A stretch of 64,000 bases of DNA. It comes from CBDCWT01 sp965223305. Lineage in GTDB: Bacteria; Planctomycetota; Planctomycetia; Pirellulales; Pirellulaceae. The stretch is taken from the NCBI GenBank assembly GCA_965223305.1, contig CBDCWT010000080.1:1-64000 (forward strand). Reading direction: 5' to 3'. Of this stretch, positions 1-9,705 are shown in pieces (the first letter of the stretch is position 1; each line of letters begins with the position of its first letter). Position numbers and translations under genes: made by a program. Below the pieces are notes generated by a model that saw only the letters and a program-made list of their open reading frames with translations, did no database searches and was not told the DNA's origin.

Positions 1-1166
1 CTTTCTGGAGATGGCCTGCTGCGAAACGAAGTTGGCGATTTGATCTGAATCTCCCCTGAACCTTACGAACGCTGTGAGTCGATCCCGCTCACGAGCCGCC
101 CGGTCCTGCTGACTCATGACCTGCGATCGTTCCTGCTGCTCCAATTCTTTGACGCGCCTTTGACGCTCCCTAGCAATCGCTTCGTTGCGACTTCTGTTCT
201 GAAAATCGATCAGTTGTTGCTCGCTCTTCTTCGATGCCACGACTGCATCCGCTGCCGACGCGACCCCGTTGAACGATAGAACCATGCGGGTAAGCGGATC
301 TGCAAAACGAAGCAGCTCGTCTGCTGTCTTACCGCTCGCCTCAGAGAGCTTAGCGAGCCCCCGCATCGCGAGTCCTTGGCCAAATTGACCAACCTCGAAA
401 CCACCCAACCCAGCACCTGCGGCGGCACCTGCTGCACCAAGCCCGGCAGCCGCCAATGCCCCACGGCCGCCAAACCTACCGATCGTTGCCAGTCCACCAC
501 GACCAGCTATGCCACCAAAGCGCCTCGCCCGGCCAACCCGTCTGAAAAGCCCCCTCCCTTTGGCGGCTCCCTTGCCGATACCTTTGGTGGCAACTTCCGC
601 AAGGCCCTCGCCAAAAATCTCTCCGATAAGATCCCCTCCGCCCCCGGCTGCGCCTCCAGCAGCGACACCTCCAAGCGCCTGCCCAATTCCAAGTGAGGAC
701 GACAGCGCATTCCAGGCCCGCAAGCCTTCCGTGATCCCGTTGACCGAGCCGATGATCGTGTCCGCCGCGCCTTGGATCTTGATTAGTTGCCGGAGCATCT
801 TCTCGGTCGACTCTTCTCCAGCGATGCCCATTGTCGCAATGCCGCGACCCATCTGTATGAAAGCGGTAGCCGCCGCTTGACCGGAGGTGCGGGCCTTGTC
901 GGCGTGGGCCTTCATGTCGTCGAACGCTTTCCGGCGGTTCACGCTCGACCTTGCGAATGTTGTCGAGCTCAGATTGAGCCGCTGCCTTAGCCGCCTTCGC
1001 CCTCTGATCTGCCGTTTGCCGAGCGGAGTCGACGGACTCGCGGTCCGCCCCCTTCATCATCCCGCTTGAACTTGTCGATCTCCGCTTTGGTCTGCGGATG
1101 GACAACGGCGCCCAAGCGGAATAGGACGTCATGTTCGTTAGCTGCTCCCGGTCTCGTTTTCGCCAT
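1..1166 (-). pseudogene. Tail tape-measure-like protein, 5' part, with two frameshifts, running off the left edge
   Basis: An ATG at 1166 follows an AGGAG ribosome site, 12 bases after the stop of the preceding gene. Reading stays open only if one extra base is dropped near 1061-1063 (run of G on the coding strand) and another near 928-930 (run of A). After that the frame is open to base 1 without a stop. The product is alanine/glutamine/lysine-rich at the N-terminus, then has a hydrophobic Gly/Ala stretch, then a charged coiled-coil segment. That composition and the place after a large tail protein fit a tape-measure protein, but no diagnostic motif is seen. It could be broken, or the two extra bases could be sequence errors. 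Confidence 0.5.
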
Positions 1167-1178
1167 CTCTCTACTCCT

Positions 1179-2606
1179 TTAGAAAGTCGGGATCGTGGGC
1201 TCCAGATCCCAGATCTCAATGTATTCCAGCACGTCTCCGTTGGTGCTTCCGCCCGCTCCGTGCTTCGTGGCGGACGTGTTGAATTCGCTGCCCGCCGAGT
1301 CGTACTCCAGCAGGTTGGTGTTGTTCACATACACTTTGTGGATCGTGCCATCGAGAACCGAACGGATGTCGTACGCTTCACCGGACGTCCCCGCAGACAA
1401 AGACGCTGTGGCAACCGTCGTGGGCGTGCCCGCAACAACCTTGATGATCTCGATCTGACTCGACCCTTGGTTCCAGGAGTGCTTCCAGTAGTTGTTCACG
1501 TCAGACAGTCGGACGACAAGAAACGGATTTCCCGGCCCCGTGTCACTCGGATCAAATCTTGCCAGCATGTGCACGTTCGACTTGCTCGCCTGGTACACCA
1601 GGAGCGACTCCGAGGCGTTGGTGAACTGGCAGTTATTCGACTGGATCTCGGCCGAACCAAGCAGGAAGTCTGCCTGCACGCCGGAACCGCCGGTTTCTTC
1701 GGCCGGACTCGTCGCATCTGAGGACCGCTCGTCGATGTTCGTTCCGTTCGCCCCGGTAAAACCATCCGCAACAATCGGATCCTGAACGAACGTGACCGAG
1801 CTCGGCACCGCCACCCGATCGATGTCACAGACGCCGGTTGCAGAATTCTGCGTGAACCACGGGTACACCGTGCCTGTACTTCCAAATCCATAGGTCCAGG
1901 CCAGCTTGTACGGCTCGAGGTCCTTTTTGAGGTACAGCTTGTTGCCGGTAGACCGCAGCACGTCGAGGCAGCGATAGGTCGAGCCGCCGACCAGCTCTGC
2001 GATCTTTCCAAGCGTGGCTCCTGCCGCGCGGGCGGACAGGTTCGACGGGTTAGCAAAGCCGAATCCAACCGCATCATGGTTGGTGTGCAATACGGACTGG
2101 TTAACTGACCAGCCCAGGTGCGCGTTGAAGTTCTTGTGGCTTGGCGTGATGACCACCTCGGCCATCCTCCCGGCTGCACGGGCGACCCCCTGGCCACCGT
2201 AGAATCCCAGCGTCCATCCTGAGTTGGTTCCGGTGGTCAGTTTGCCACCAGCTACTGTTAGTGAGCCACTGGTCTCGACCGGGATGATCGTGCCATCCTC
2301 GCCGTTGTACGGATTCTCAAGCGGTGCTGCGTCATCCGTGTCGAACTCGACCCTGGTCGTATAGGTGACGGCACTGGATGCTGCTACCGAGAACACTGCT
2401 GATCGGCGGGCCGGAACCGTGATCATAAACTGGGTGTCCACGCCAGTCTTGTCACCGCCTGTGTAACCGAGCTCAACCGGAGTGACGTCCGTCCACTCCG
2501 TTGTCCCAGTAATCCCCAGAGACGTCTTGTCGATCGTGATCGTCGCGTCAGTGATCTGTGAGTCCCGAGTTGTTGAAGATGACGAAGTACAGGTTCCCGC
2601 CAGCAA
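1179..2606 (-). CDS. C-terminal part of large phage tail protein, lectin-like
   Basis: This frame gives about 460 residues rich in Gly, Ser, Thr and Asn with a beta-strand pattern. The last 180 or so residues resemble a concanavalin A/laminin-G type fold, an inference from composition and pattern rather than a matched motif. It ends just before the tape-measure-like gene. It is not a stand-alone gene: it continues the product of the frames upstream (see 2548-4203 and 3857-7051) after a one-base shift in a three-base run at 2564-2566. Such a domain at the end of a tail protein would suit binding of a polysaccharide or cell-surface receptor. Confidence 0.55.
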   Translation of the reverse strand: MLAGTCTSSSSTTRDSQITDATITIDKTSLGITGTTEWTDVTPVELGYTGGDKTGVDTQFMITVPARRSAVFSVAASSAVTYTTRVEFDTDDAAPLENPYNGEDGTIIPVETSGSLTVAGGKLTTGTNSGWTLGFYGGQGVARAAGRMAEVVITPSHKNFNAHLGWSVNQSVLHTNHDAVGFGFANPSNLSARAAGATLGKIAELVGGSTYRCLDVLRSTGNKLYLKKDLEPYKLAWTYGFGSTGTVYPWFTQNSATGVCDIDRVAVPSSVTFVQDPIVADGFTGANGTNIDERSSDATSPAEETGGSGVQADFLLGSAEIQSNNCQFTNASESLLVYQASKSNVHMLARFDPSDTGPGNPFLVVRLSDVNNYWKHSWNQGSSQIEIIKVVAGTPTTVATASLSAGTSGEAYDIRSVLDGTIHKVYVNNTNLLEYDSAGSEFNTSATKHGAGGSTNGDVLEYIEIWDLEPTIPTF

Positions 2607-4203
2607 GAGTGCCGTACCTCTCCATAATCAGGTTGCTATCGCTGGCCGTGACGTGCGGAAAGTCTTGAGGCTGTGCCGCGTCGAGCAGCTTTAGAGTCGG
2701 GAAGTACTTGTTGCACTCCGTGCGGTCCGACTCCGTAAAGTCGTTCGTGTCAGCCCGCTGGTAGTTAATGCCGATCATTGAGGGCCACGCGGCGTACAGG
2801 TAGCAGAGGCTCCACAGACGAGGTAGGTCGACGTCCCCCGGAGAATAGGTGTACCCTCTATCAGTGATGAAGTTGACGCACCGTGTCCCAGCAATTGCCC
2901 CGCTTGTCTCGGAGAGACGTTCGGAAGTGATCCGGGTCCATCGTGGTAGCTGGCAAATGCGGTGGGTGAGAGTCCGACTCACCACCCCACATGTCCATCA
3001 CCGCAGCGTACACCGGACCTGTCTGGGGAGAAGCAGAGACGTTGCCGACACTGATCGCCGCAGGAGTCCGCCCGTGCATCGCCGTAGAGTAGGCCTTGAG
3101 CGACTCGTAGTACGTGAACGACGTGATCATGCATGGCTCTTTCGTGGGCAAGTACCACGATAGGTCCGTGTCCATCAAGCCAAACTGATCCGAGTTGAAG
3201 TTCCAGTTCGTTCGGCCCGCGTTAACTCCCACGTTGTCATGGCTGCTTCCGCGATAGTCCTTCCCGGCCGCGATACACAGGTCGATGTCGCCCTGCTGCC
3301 GAGTATTGAGTTCCCCCTCGTGCTGGTTGGGACTGGGGCAGTTAGGCGAGGCATTCGATCCAATGACCGTCAGTGTTGACCCAAATCGGTGGGTAACAAT
3401 GTTTCCGGACGAGTTCCGGATCTCGCAGTTCTCTGCGCGAACCCGCTCGTCCTCAAAGATCTTGTCCGTCCCCAAGCGGTCCATACGGTACGTGCCACCC
3501 GTTGTGGCGTAGAACCATTCCGGCGCCGCATCCATACCCGCCTGATTGGCTGAGATGATCGTCTGAAATCTGAGACGTACTCGCCTCCGGCCCACTAACA
3601 GTCGTAAAACTGTGCTCCAGGGCCCATGTTGTGCTGACCAAGGGCCACACCGTCATCGTGGTTGGCTGCGGCTCCGGTATTCGACCACCCCCGAGCGTCA
3701 AACGAGATCCCGAAGTCGTAGGTGTTTGTGAGAGCCTTGTTGAGATAGAACACCCACGTTCCGTGCCGGAAGTTTGGCGCGATCACATGGTCCTGGAACA
3801 CCGCCGGGGAGATCTCCCGGAACTTCCTCATGCAATCACGGAAGTGCTGTGCCGGGTTATCCAGCCGGTAGGCAACAAACTTGAAGCTGGCTGTGTTGCG
3901 GTTGGGGTGGCAGCCGATGTGGAACTTGATCCATAAGCCATTCCCCTTTGCGATACACCATCCCGTGCTGCGGCGGATCGACACCAAAACCAAGACCGAC
4001 GCCATTGATGCCATCCGACAGGGAGTGGCAGGGCATCGTAACCATCTTCCAGTCCGCCCGTCCGACAACCGGCCGAGTCTCGTAGAAGATGTCGATGTCT
4101 TCCGGGTCCGATGGCGCCGCCCGGGTCTCGTCCGCGTTCCGTCCGAACAGCAGCCCCGTCTGATCCAGCGGGACGCAGAATTCCAACCCCAGTGCACGAT
4201 CAA
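2548..4203 (-). pseudogene. Middle part of large phage tail protein, split over several frames
   Basis: Four successive frames together read as one continuous protein if a single base is removed at each of 3943-3946 (GGGG on the coding strand), 3606-3609 (TTTT), 3566-3568 (TTT) and 2898-2901 (GGGG). The joined product is rich in aromatic residues and has Trp/Asp/Asn-containing segments reminiscent of a glycoside-hydrolase-like barrel. That assignment is tentative. All shifts are one extra base, in the same direction. The region is either decayed in place or carries uncorrected insertions in the sequence. Confidence 0.55.
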
Positions 4204-7051
4204 TCAGCGGTGCGTCTGTCGATGTGAGCGTCCCCTCAACCAGCAGATGATTCGACTGCTCGGTAATCGTGGCAGTAACGGTCGTATTCTGTCCGCTCGC
4301 GGATACGTCAATTTCCCCGCCAACTCCCGGCGAGAACGTTTGGGTCATGCGAGTGCCTTCGACGTCGTAGTCCTCGACTGTAACGTCATCGACATCGAAG
4401 TAGGTCCCGGCGCTCTGGTTGTAGAGAACGAATTCCAGCTTGAGGCTGGTGCATCCCTCGTCTGTAAAGACGGTGGTTGAGAACTCGGTCCATGAACCCG
4501 CGGAAGCTGAAGACAGCCACGTCTGCCTGGCGATCGGACGGCGAGGGTCGACTGCCTGCCACTTATGGAAAGTCGCGCCGACGGGTGTAATCCCAAACCA
4601 CCTGGTGCCGGATCCACCCATCCGATATCGGAACCTAATCGTGTAGGTGTGTCCGACCTCTGCCGCGATCGTCTGGGTTACCGAGACACCTGCGACCGTC
4701 GCGTCCATGTGTAGGTAGTGGTCCCCTCCGGAATTGACCACCGAAGCGGAACCCGTTCCAGACTTAGACCACCCGCCATCGAGCGCCCCGCTCTCAAAGT
4801 CACCGTTGCCAACCTGAGCGACCGGATCTCCGAAGTTGGCACCGAAGTCGCGTAGGTAAAACCCACCTTGTTGGGTCGAGTGTTTCGCTAACGTGGTAGC
4901 CCCATCTTTGATGGACTGCACCTCCCCGGACGCGTTAAACTCGACCGAGAACCCATCCCCCGTGCTGGCGATCAAATCACCAGATCCGCCAACAACCGTG
5001 ACATCGCGTGTCACCGTGTCGCTGTCATCGGTCCCGTCGTTGCACGAGAGGCTGATAGTGCGAGTGCCGGTCGTGATCGGGGCCGCGTTATTGTCGAATT
5101 GCACGCTCCGGATTGCGGATTGATAGTTGGCGACTGTGTCCGAGCCGGACAACGCCATCGTTCCCGTCGCTGCTGTCCAGGTGCCAGTGATGCTGCCAAT
5201 CTGCACCGGGTAGACCAGCACGTCCTCGCCGTTCTCGTAGCCGGTAGTCAGCTGGATCGTTGCACTTGCTAGATTGGTGTTGTCATCGTCCACCACGATC
5301 AATGCGGAGCTGATGGCGGTTGGGACGTCCCCCTCCGCGAAGAGCATCGGAGAGGACTCCCAGTCGGAGATGACCGGCTTGTCGTTGACCGCAGTGATCG
5401 AGATGTCGCGCGTAGCCCCTGTGCTCTCGTCAGTTCCGTCGTGGGCCTTGAAAGTGACCGTTCGCGTGCTGGTGCTCGGGTTGTTGCTCGTGTTCTCGTA
5501 CTTCACCGCGCGCAGTGCGGCTTGGTAGTTCGCGACGGTGTCGTTTCCAGTTAGAGTCATTTTTCCGGTTCCGGAAACCCAAGAACCGGAGATGTTCCCG
5601 GTGTCCACGAACGAAAGCACGTCCTCTCCGGACGCGTAGTTGGACGTAATCTGTACCGTGGCCGATGATAGATTGACACTATCAGGATCTGTCACGACAA
5701 GACTGGAGGAGACCACGGTGGCCGCATCACCTTCGGTGTAGGCCAGGGTAGCTCCGGCGTTCCCAACAGTCGGGGCATCGTTTACTGCCGTGATCGTGAT
5801 GTCCCGCGTGACCGCTACGCTGTTATCGGTGCCGTCGTTGACCTGGAACGAGATCGTGCGAGTCGCGGTGCTCGGGTTTTGGCTCGTGTTCTCAAACGTG
5901 ACCGCCCGTAAGTTGGCTTGGTAGTTCGCGATCGTATCTGAGCCGCTGAGGGTCAGTACGCCAGACGGGGCGTCGAACGAGCCGCCCCCACCGGCCAAGA
6001 CGTCCTGGCCGTTTTGATAGTTGCCGCTGATTGTCACGGTGGCGGAGGCCATATTGGTATCGTCTACATCAGCAACCACAATCGCCAGAGCGATCGCAAC
6101 CGCACCATCACCTTCGGTGTAGGCCAGGTCAGTCCCAGGCACACCGGACAAAGCAGGTGGATCGTTCACCGCGGTGAACGCGATGTCCCGCGTCAGCGAG
6201 TTGCTATCGTCCGATCCGTCGTTCACGGTGAACGTGACGGTCCTGGTCAACGCAGAGGGGTTGTCGCTGGTGTTCGAGTACTTGACGCTCTCCAGCGCCA
6301 GTTCGTAGTTGGCGATCGTGTCGGAGCCGCTCAGCGTCATCGTGCCGCTGCCCGAATCCCATGAACCAGTGATGTTCGCCGTGTCGGCAAATGAGAGCAC
6401 GTCAGCGCCGCTTTCGTAGCTGCCCGTGATCTGGACCGTGGCCGAGTCCATGTGCGTATCGTCCACATCAGTGATCGTGAACGAGTTGGTGATCGCAGTG
6501 GCTGCGTCCCCTTCAGTGTATGCCAGGGAGCCGGACTGCATTCCAGATGCTACCGGGGCGTCATTCACCGGGGTCACGTCGATTTGCCGGTTCGCCGTGT
6601 TGCTCAGGTCGGTCCCGTCGCTCACCCGAAAGCTAACCGTGCGCGTTAATCCGGAAGGATCCTGGCTGGTGTTGTCAAACGTCACCGCCCGCAACGCCGT
6701 CTGATAGTTCGCCTTGGTGGTGGTGCCGCTGAGGCTCATCACTCCCGTGCCGGAGTTCCAGCTTCCCGTGATCCCAAGCTGATCGACGAAGGCCAGCACG
6801 TCGTTTCCGGAGTCGTAGTTGCTCGCGATCTGGACCACCCCGGAGGTCAGGTTCGTGTCATCTGCATCCGACACCGTAATCGTGGAGGTGATCGCTGTGG
6901 CACCGTCCCCCTCAGTCCAAGACAGCGCACTAGATTCGACTGCACCCAACACTGGCGCAGCGTTCCCGCTCGGTACTGGAAGTTGCGAGTCCGGATCCTC
7001 GAGCGGCGAATCCAGCGGTGGCATCAACGGCCCAGATAGCGGCAGTGTCAT
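3857..7051 (-). CDS. Large phage tail/receptor-binding-like protein with five cadherin-like repeats (N-terminal part)
   Basis: The ATG at 7051 follows AAGGAGG, 20 bases after the stop of the protease-like gene. Residues about 30-600 are five repeats of roughly 110 residues, each with Thr-Glu-Gly-Asp near the start, a Val-Asp-Asp-Thr-like turn, and an Asn-Asp-x-Pro joint to the next repeat. These are typical of bacterial cadherin-like/VCBS-type modules and likely bind calcium. Around residue 720 a carbohydrate-binding-module-like beta-sandwich begins (NGDFESG motif). The reading frame is lost at 3943-3946; the last 30 or so residues of this frame are out of register. Such a protein is unusual directly after a protease gene, where a capsid gene is expected. 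Confidence 0.65.
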   Translation of the reverse strand: MTLPLSGPLMPPLDSPLEDPDSQLPVPSGNAAPVLGAVESSALSWTEGDGATAITSTITVSDADDTNLTSGVVQIASNYDSGNDVLAFVDQLGITGSWNSGTGVMSLSGTTTKANYQTALRAVTFDNTSQDPSGLTRTVSFRVSDGTDLSNTANRQIDVTPVNDAPVASGMQSGSLAYTEGDAATAITNSFTITDVDDTHMDSATVQITGSYESGADVLSFADTANITGSWDSGSGTMTLSGSDTIANYELALESVKYSNTSDNPSALTRTVTFTVNDGSDDSNSLTRDIAFTAVNDPPALSGVPGTDLAYTEGDGAVAIALAIVVADVDDTNMASATVTISGNYQNGQDVLAGGGGSFDAPSGVLTLSGSDTIANYQANLRAVTFENTSQNPSTATRTISFQVNDGTDNSVAVTRDITITAVNDAPTVGNAGATLAYTEGDAATVVSSSLVVTDPDSVNLSSATVQITSNYASGEDVLSFVDTGNISGSWVSGTGKMTLTGNDTVANYQAALRAVKYENTSNNPSTSTRTVTFKAHDGTDESTGATRDISITAVNDKPVISDWESSPMLFAEGDVPTAISSALIVVDDDNTNLASATIQLTTGYENGEDVLVYPVQIGSITGTWTAATGTMALSGSDTVANYQSAIRSVQFDNNAAPITTGTRTISLSCNDGTDDSDTVTRDVTVVGGSGDLIASTGDGFSVEFNASGEVQSIKDGATTLAKHSTQQGGFYLRDFGANFGDPVAQVGNGDFESGALDGGWSKSGTGSASVVNSGGDHYLHMDATVAGVSVTQTIAAEVGHTYTIRFRYRMGGSGTRWFGITPVGATFHKWQAVDPRRPIARQTWLSSASAGSWTEFSTTVFTDEGCTSLKLEFVLYNQSAGTYFDVDDVTVEDYDVEGTRMTQTFSPGVGGEIDVSASGQNTTVTATITEQSNHLLVEGTLTSTDAPLIDRALGLEFCVPLDQTGLLFGRNADETRAAPSDPEDIDIFYETRPVVGRADWKMVTMPCHSLSDGINGVGLGFGVDPPQHGMVYRKGEWLMDQVPHRLPPQPQHSQLQVCCLPAG

Positions 7052-7071
7052 CGTGGCGGCCCTCCTTGGCC

Positions 7072-7773
7072 TTAGTTGTTAGTCCGCGCTCGTGCGATGT
7101 TGTCGAGGTGTCGGATGATGTCATCGCAAATCTTTTGCGCTCTCTCGATCCGCTGGAACTCCGCGCCTTTACCTAGCACTGTCTTGGCGGGAAGAAGCTG
7201 CCTAAGCGATTTGCGGATCGGCTCCACGATTGCCGAACCAGCTAAACGGTTCTTTGTGAGGATCTTGGAGACAGCCTCTGGGTTGGCCCCAACGTGGACC
7301 CACGACCACTCGCCCATGTCCGACTCGTCGATGACACGGATCTCCATGCCGTCCACGACGTGCGGTCTCATGGATAGAGGCATCACGTTGATCGAAGCCG
7401 CCCGAACGATCCTTTGCGTGATCAGGTCGAAGATCTGCTCCGCTTCTTTGATTCGCTGCGCGAAGTAGCTCGTGGCTTGGATCTCCTCGTCTGAGACCTT
7501 CAGAGCCAACTCGCCACTGGGGTGCTCACACTTAGCGATTGGAAAGTCGATCTGGCCGAATCCGTGGTTCCAGAGGACTACCGGGTTGCGCCGATAGTTC
7601 TCAAGCTGGACGCCAGTCGGCAGAATCACTTCGCCATCCCGGTCGATGGCGGCCGTGTTGATCACCGTGGTGGCCGACATCTTCGATTTGTCGAAGGTCG
7701 GCTGGGCGGCTACATCCAGAGCCACGCGATTGCCGTCGACCTTGTACAGGCCGCCGAGTGTAGATGGGGACAT
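7072..7773 (-). CDS. Phage prohead protease-like protein (HK97/U35 type)
   Basis: A 233-residue protein. The ATG at 7773 is chosen because AGGAGG lies six bases upstream; the frame is open further but overlaps the HTH gene. Features typical of prohead proteases are present: an early Asp-Arg-Asp-Gly-Glu segment, Tyr-Arg-x-Asn-Pro-Val-Val-Leu-Trp-x-His-Gly around residues 55-67 (candidate catalytic His), and a later Ala-Ala-Ser-Ile-Asn-Val segment (candidate Ser). In HK97-like phages this enzyme matures the capsid. No capsid or portal gene follows it here. The family call rests on motif memory, not a search. Confidence 0.6.
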   Translation of the reverse strand: MSPSTLGGLYKVDGNRVALDVAAQPTFDKSKMSATTVINTAAIDRDGEVILPTGVQLENYRRNPVVLWNHGFGQIDFPIAKCEHPSGELALKVSDEEIQATSYFAQRIKEAEQIFDLITQRIVRAASINVMPLSMRPHVVDGMEIRVIDESDMGEWSWVHVGANPEAVSKILTKNRLAGSAIVEPIRKSLRQLLPAKTVLGKGAEFQRIERAQKICDDIIRHLDNIARARTNN

Positions 7774-7795
7774 CCGTGTCCTCCTTTTTGGGTTG

Positions 7796-7990
7796 TCAGG
7801 CGGGGACCCGCTGCTTTCGTTTGAGAACCCGTTCAGCTTTGCGGACGTCGCTAAGGCTCCAATCGTAGGCAAACGAGGAGTTGATGCGCGGTTTCGGAAT
7901 CTCACCTCTCTCGAGGTGTCCGCGAAGACGCCAATAGCTAACGTGAGCGCCGCGTCGCTCAAGCTCGGCGATGGCTTCCTTGGTCGTCAC
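7796..7990 (-). CDS. Small winged helix-turn-helix protein (MerR/excisionase-like)
   Basis: A 64-residue protein starting with GTG at 7990 (GGAGG upstream). It has a MerR-type N-terminal helix-turn-helix pattern: an Ala-Ile-Ala-Glu-Leu helix, then Tyr-Trp-Arg-Leu-Arg, then a wing with Glu-Ile-Pro-Lys-Pro and a Trp-Ser-Leu-Ser-Asp-Val segment, ending in a basic tail. Such proteins act as excisionases or regulators in phages. It is the first gene of the leftward arm and is followed closely by the protease-like gene. The stretch upstream (8018-8037) holds an imperfect inverted repeat that could be an operator. Confidence 0.65.
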   Translation of the reverse strand: MTTKEAIAELERRGAHVSYWRLRGHLERGEIPKPRINSSFAYDWSLSDVRKAERVLKRKQRVPA

Positions 7991-8187
7991 GACCTGCTGC
8001 CTCCTGCAACAATGGTTGTTGGGCCCCCTATCTCAGTTAGAGAATAGTGAGTGTTCATTTTGCAAGAGTAAGTCGCGGACCGACAGGGACGCCAAGAAAC
8101 TGCGGAACCATCCTGATTCTGCGTTTTCCCCACGTAGGTCTGGTTGAATGAACTGCTTCGCAGGGTGTTGTCACCACCCCCACCACG

Positions 8188-8688
8188 TCATCGTGGGTCA
8201 AACATCCCACTCAGCTCTGACCCGTCAGATCGGCGATAACCCGTTGAGTACTGCAGCGGAAACAACTCCACCTCCGGATGTGCTCGCTGGAACTTGTAAA
8301 GTTCTTCGGCCAAGAGCGTGCCGGTTGAATTGAACGAGTAAAAGGTGGAGTCGGTGGCGTATACGCAGATGAAGTGCGCATCGCCCGTCGCGTATCCTTC
8401 CCAGATCGGCCCTCGCGACGGAGTAAACGATGCAAGGACATTTAGGTCCAAGACGTCATCCGGCAGAGGATCGAGGCTGAATACCGGAAACATTGCGTGA
8501 TCATTTCCCGTGTGGACCTCTTCGAGGATTCGTTGAAAAACGTCACGGCGGATGCCCCATGAGCACGCGATGTCAATATCTGAGGGTTCGTAGAATCTCG
8601 CCCACACGGGATGCAATCGCAGCTCGCTCATTCCGAATCGCGATTCAGTAACCATCGTGAATCGGTCAGGTGTTAGTGACATCGCCAT
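8188..8688 (-). CDS. Hypothetical protein, 166 residues
   Basis: An acidic globular protein with no recognised motif. Its start lies 13 bases after the stop of the AlbA_2-domain gene, so the two are probably co-transcribed. There are no membrane segments or signal peptide. The pair lies at the outer edge of the leftward arm and may be an accessory cargo unit rather than a virion gene; that is inference from position only. Confidence 0.55.
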   Translation of the reverse strand: MAMSLTPDRFTMVTESRFGMSELRLHPVWARFYEPSDIDIACSWGIRRDVFQRILEEVHTGNDHAMFPVFSLDPLPDDVLDLNVLASFTPSRGPIWEGYATGDAHFICVYATDSTFYSFNSTGTLLAEELYKFQRAHPEVELFPLQYSTGYRRSDGSELSGMFDPR

Positions 8689-8701
8689 CGCGGATCAGGT
8701 C

Positions 8702-9292
8702 TCAGCGGCGCTCAGCAAACCAGCGATCCATCTCACTCGTGTTCTCCGCAAATCGCCTGTCGTAATCGACCTGGGTCTGCATCCGCTCACGGTGGATCCG
8801 CTCCTCTTCGAGCTTGTGTTCAGAGCTCGGATGTGACCAGACACGTTCCTTTACTTCGTCGGGCGTCGCGGGACGAGATCGCCGTCCATCGCGAATGTAC
8901 GGCCTGTGGTCGTAGTAGAACACGGGTTCGCTCTGTCTCGGAACACGAAGCACGAGAACAGTGTTTCCAGCTCGAATGGCAAGCACTATCTCAACACGGA
9001 GAACAGGACGCACTTGACTGACTATGCCTTGAGCTCGTTCGACCAAGTCGTCACGAGAATCAGCATCAGGAGCGTCCACGCCAACAATCTCGCCGTTGTT
9101 GTTGATTCCAACGAACACCGCGCCACCGCCAGACGTGGCTAAGGCGGCCAACTCCTGGGCTAACCGGTGTCCTTGTTCGGGGAATCGATCCTTAAACTCG
9201 ATGGATGATGACTCACCTGACTCGCAGATTGTAGGCAGCTCGGCAGACAGCTTTGCATCTGCCCATTTGGGGATCATCTCGTTCGCTTCCAT
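8702..9292 (-). CDS. AlbA_2 (Schlafen-type) DNA-binding domain protein
   Basis: The ATG at 9292 is chosen because GGAGGT lies four bases upstream. The frame extends further (to 9580), but that part is antisense to a gene fragment. The 196-residue product has the AlbA_2 signature: Glu-Ser-x-x-Ile-Glu-Phe-Lys-Asp at about residues 26-35, Leu-Ala-Ala-Leu-Ala-Thr-Ser-Gly-Gly-Gly and a Phe-Val-Gly-Ile-Asn-Asn-Asn-Gly turn, then an Arg-Pro-Tyr-Ile-Arg-Asp-Gly segment near the C-terminus, and a charged helical tail. Such domains occur in regulators and in phage-defence proteins. Its role here is unknown. Confidence 0.7.
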   Translation of the reverse strand: MEANEMIPKWADAKLSAELPTICESGESSSIEFKDRFPEQGHRLAQELAALATSGGGAVFVGINNNGEIVGVDAPDADSRDDLVERAQGIVSQVRPVLRVEIVLAIRAGNTVLVLRVPRQSEPVFYYDHRPYIRDGRRSRPATPDEVKERVWSHPSSEHKLEEERIHRERMQTQVDYDRRFAENTSEMDRWFAERR

Positions 9293-9407
9293 CACCACCT
9301 CCATTCGGCATTGGTTGTCATCGTCCCGCCAATATCGCCTTAAGCATCGCAAAAGCCAACTGGCTAGGTCACGGCCGGAATCCGAATTCCCTAACAGACC
9401 CAGCTGA

Positions 9408-9620
9408 ACGAGCATCTCTGAGTACGTACCGCACATCACCGTGGCCTGGCTGAAGCCCGGCACCGCGCAGAAGTACGTCGGTGAAGTGGAAGGCTTGACC
9501 GGCAAGAAGCTCACGATCAAGCGGTTGGTCTTCAGCCCACACACCGGGAAACGGGTAGTGATTCCGCTCACTGGAGCCAAGAGTTTTGACCTCTTAAGTA
9601 AATTGGCAGCTGAGTACTAG
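9408..9620 (+). pseudogene. 5'-truncated gene remnant preceding the first hairpin repeat
   Basis: An open frame of 70 codons without a credible start (an in-frame TGA lies at 9405-9407) ends at TAG 9618-9620, eight bases before repeat R1. The product is basic, with a Leu-Thr-Gly-Lys-Lys segment and a Leu-Leu-Ser-Lys-Leu-Ala end. The family is not recognised. It looks like the 3' end of a gene cut off by the leftward AlbA_2 gene region. Like the next genes, it ends at the repeat. Confidence 0.35.
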
Positions 9621-9627
9621 GCTATTG

Positions 9628-9705
9628 AAAAACTGTCGTCGTAAGTCGTTACTGATATTAACTATAAATCAAAGCATCAAGTTGATGCTTTGAAAAAACT
9701 GGAGC
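9628..9705 (+). repeat. Hairpin repeat R1 (cassette-boundary repeat)
   Basis: First of three 78-79 bp direct repeats. It starts AAAAACTGTCG, contains a small GTTA...TAAC inverted repeat, then ATAAATCAA, and a hairpin with arms CAAAGCATCA (9670-9679) and TGATGCTTTG (9683-9692) around a 3-base loop. It ends AAAAAACTGGAGC. The repeat thus begins and ends with AAAAACTG. The stem differs from R2 and R3 but remains fully paired. The terminal GGAG could serve as a ribosome site for a downstream start. Confidence 0.9.

Noticed and set aside
476..1219. A 247-residue leftward reading frame over the tape-measure-like gene
   Set aside because: Arg/Trp-rich, low-quality composition after residue 120. Its useful part is only the short piece between the two frameshifts.
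7774..7962. Longer N-terminus for the prohead protease-like protein
   Set aside because: It would overlap the HTH gene in another frame and ignore the strong AGGAGG before ATG 7773.
9293..9580. N-terminal extension of the AlbA_2 protein
   Set aside because: The extension is antisense to a gene remnant and lacks a ribosome site. ATG 9292 has GGAGGT.
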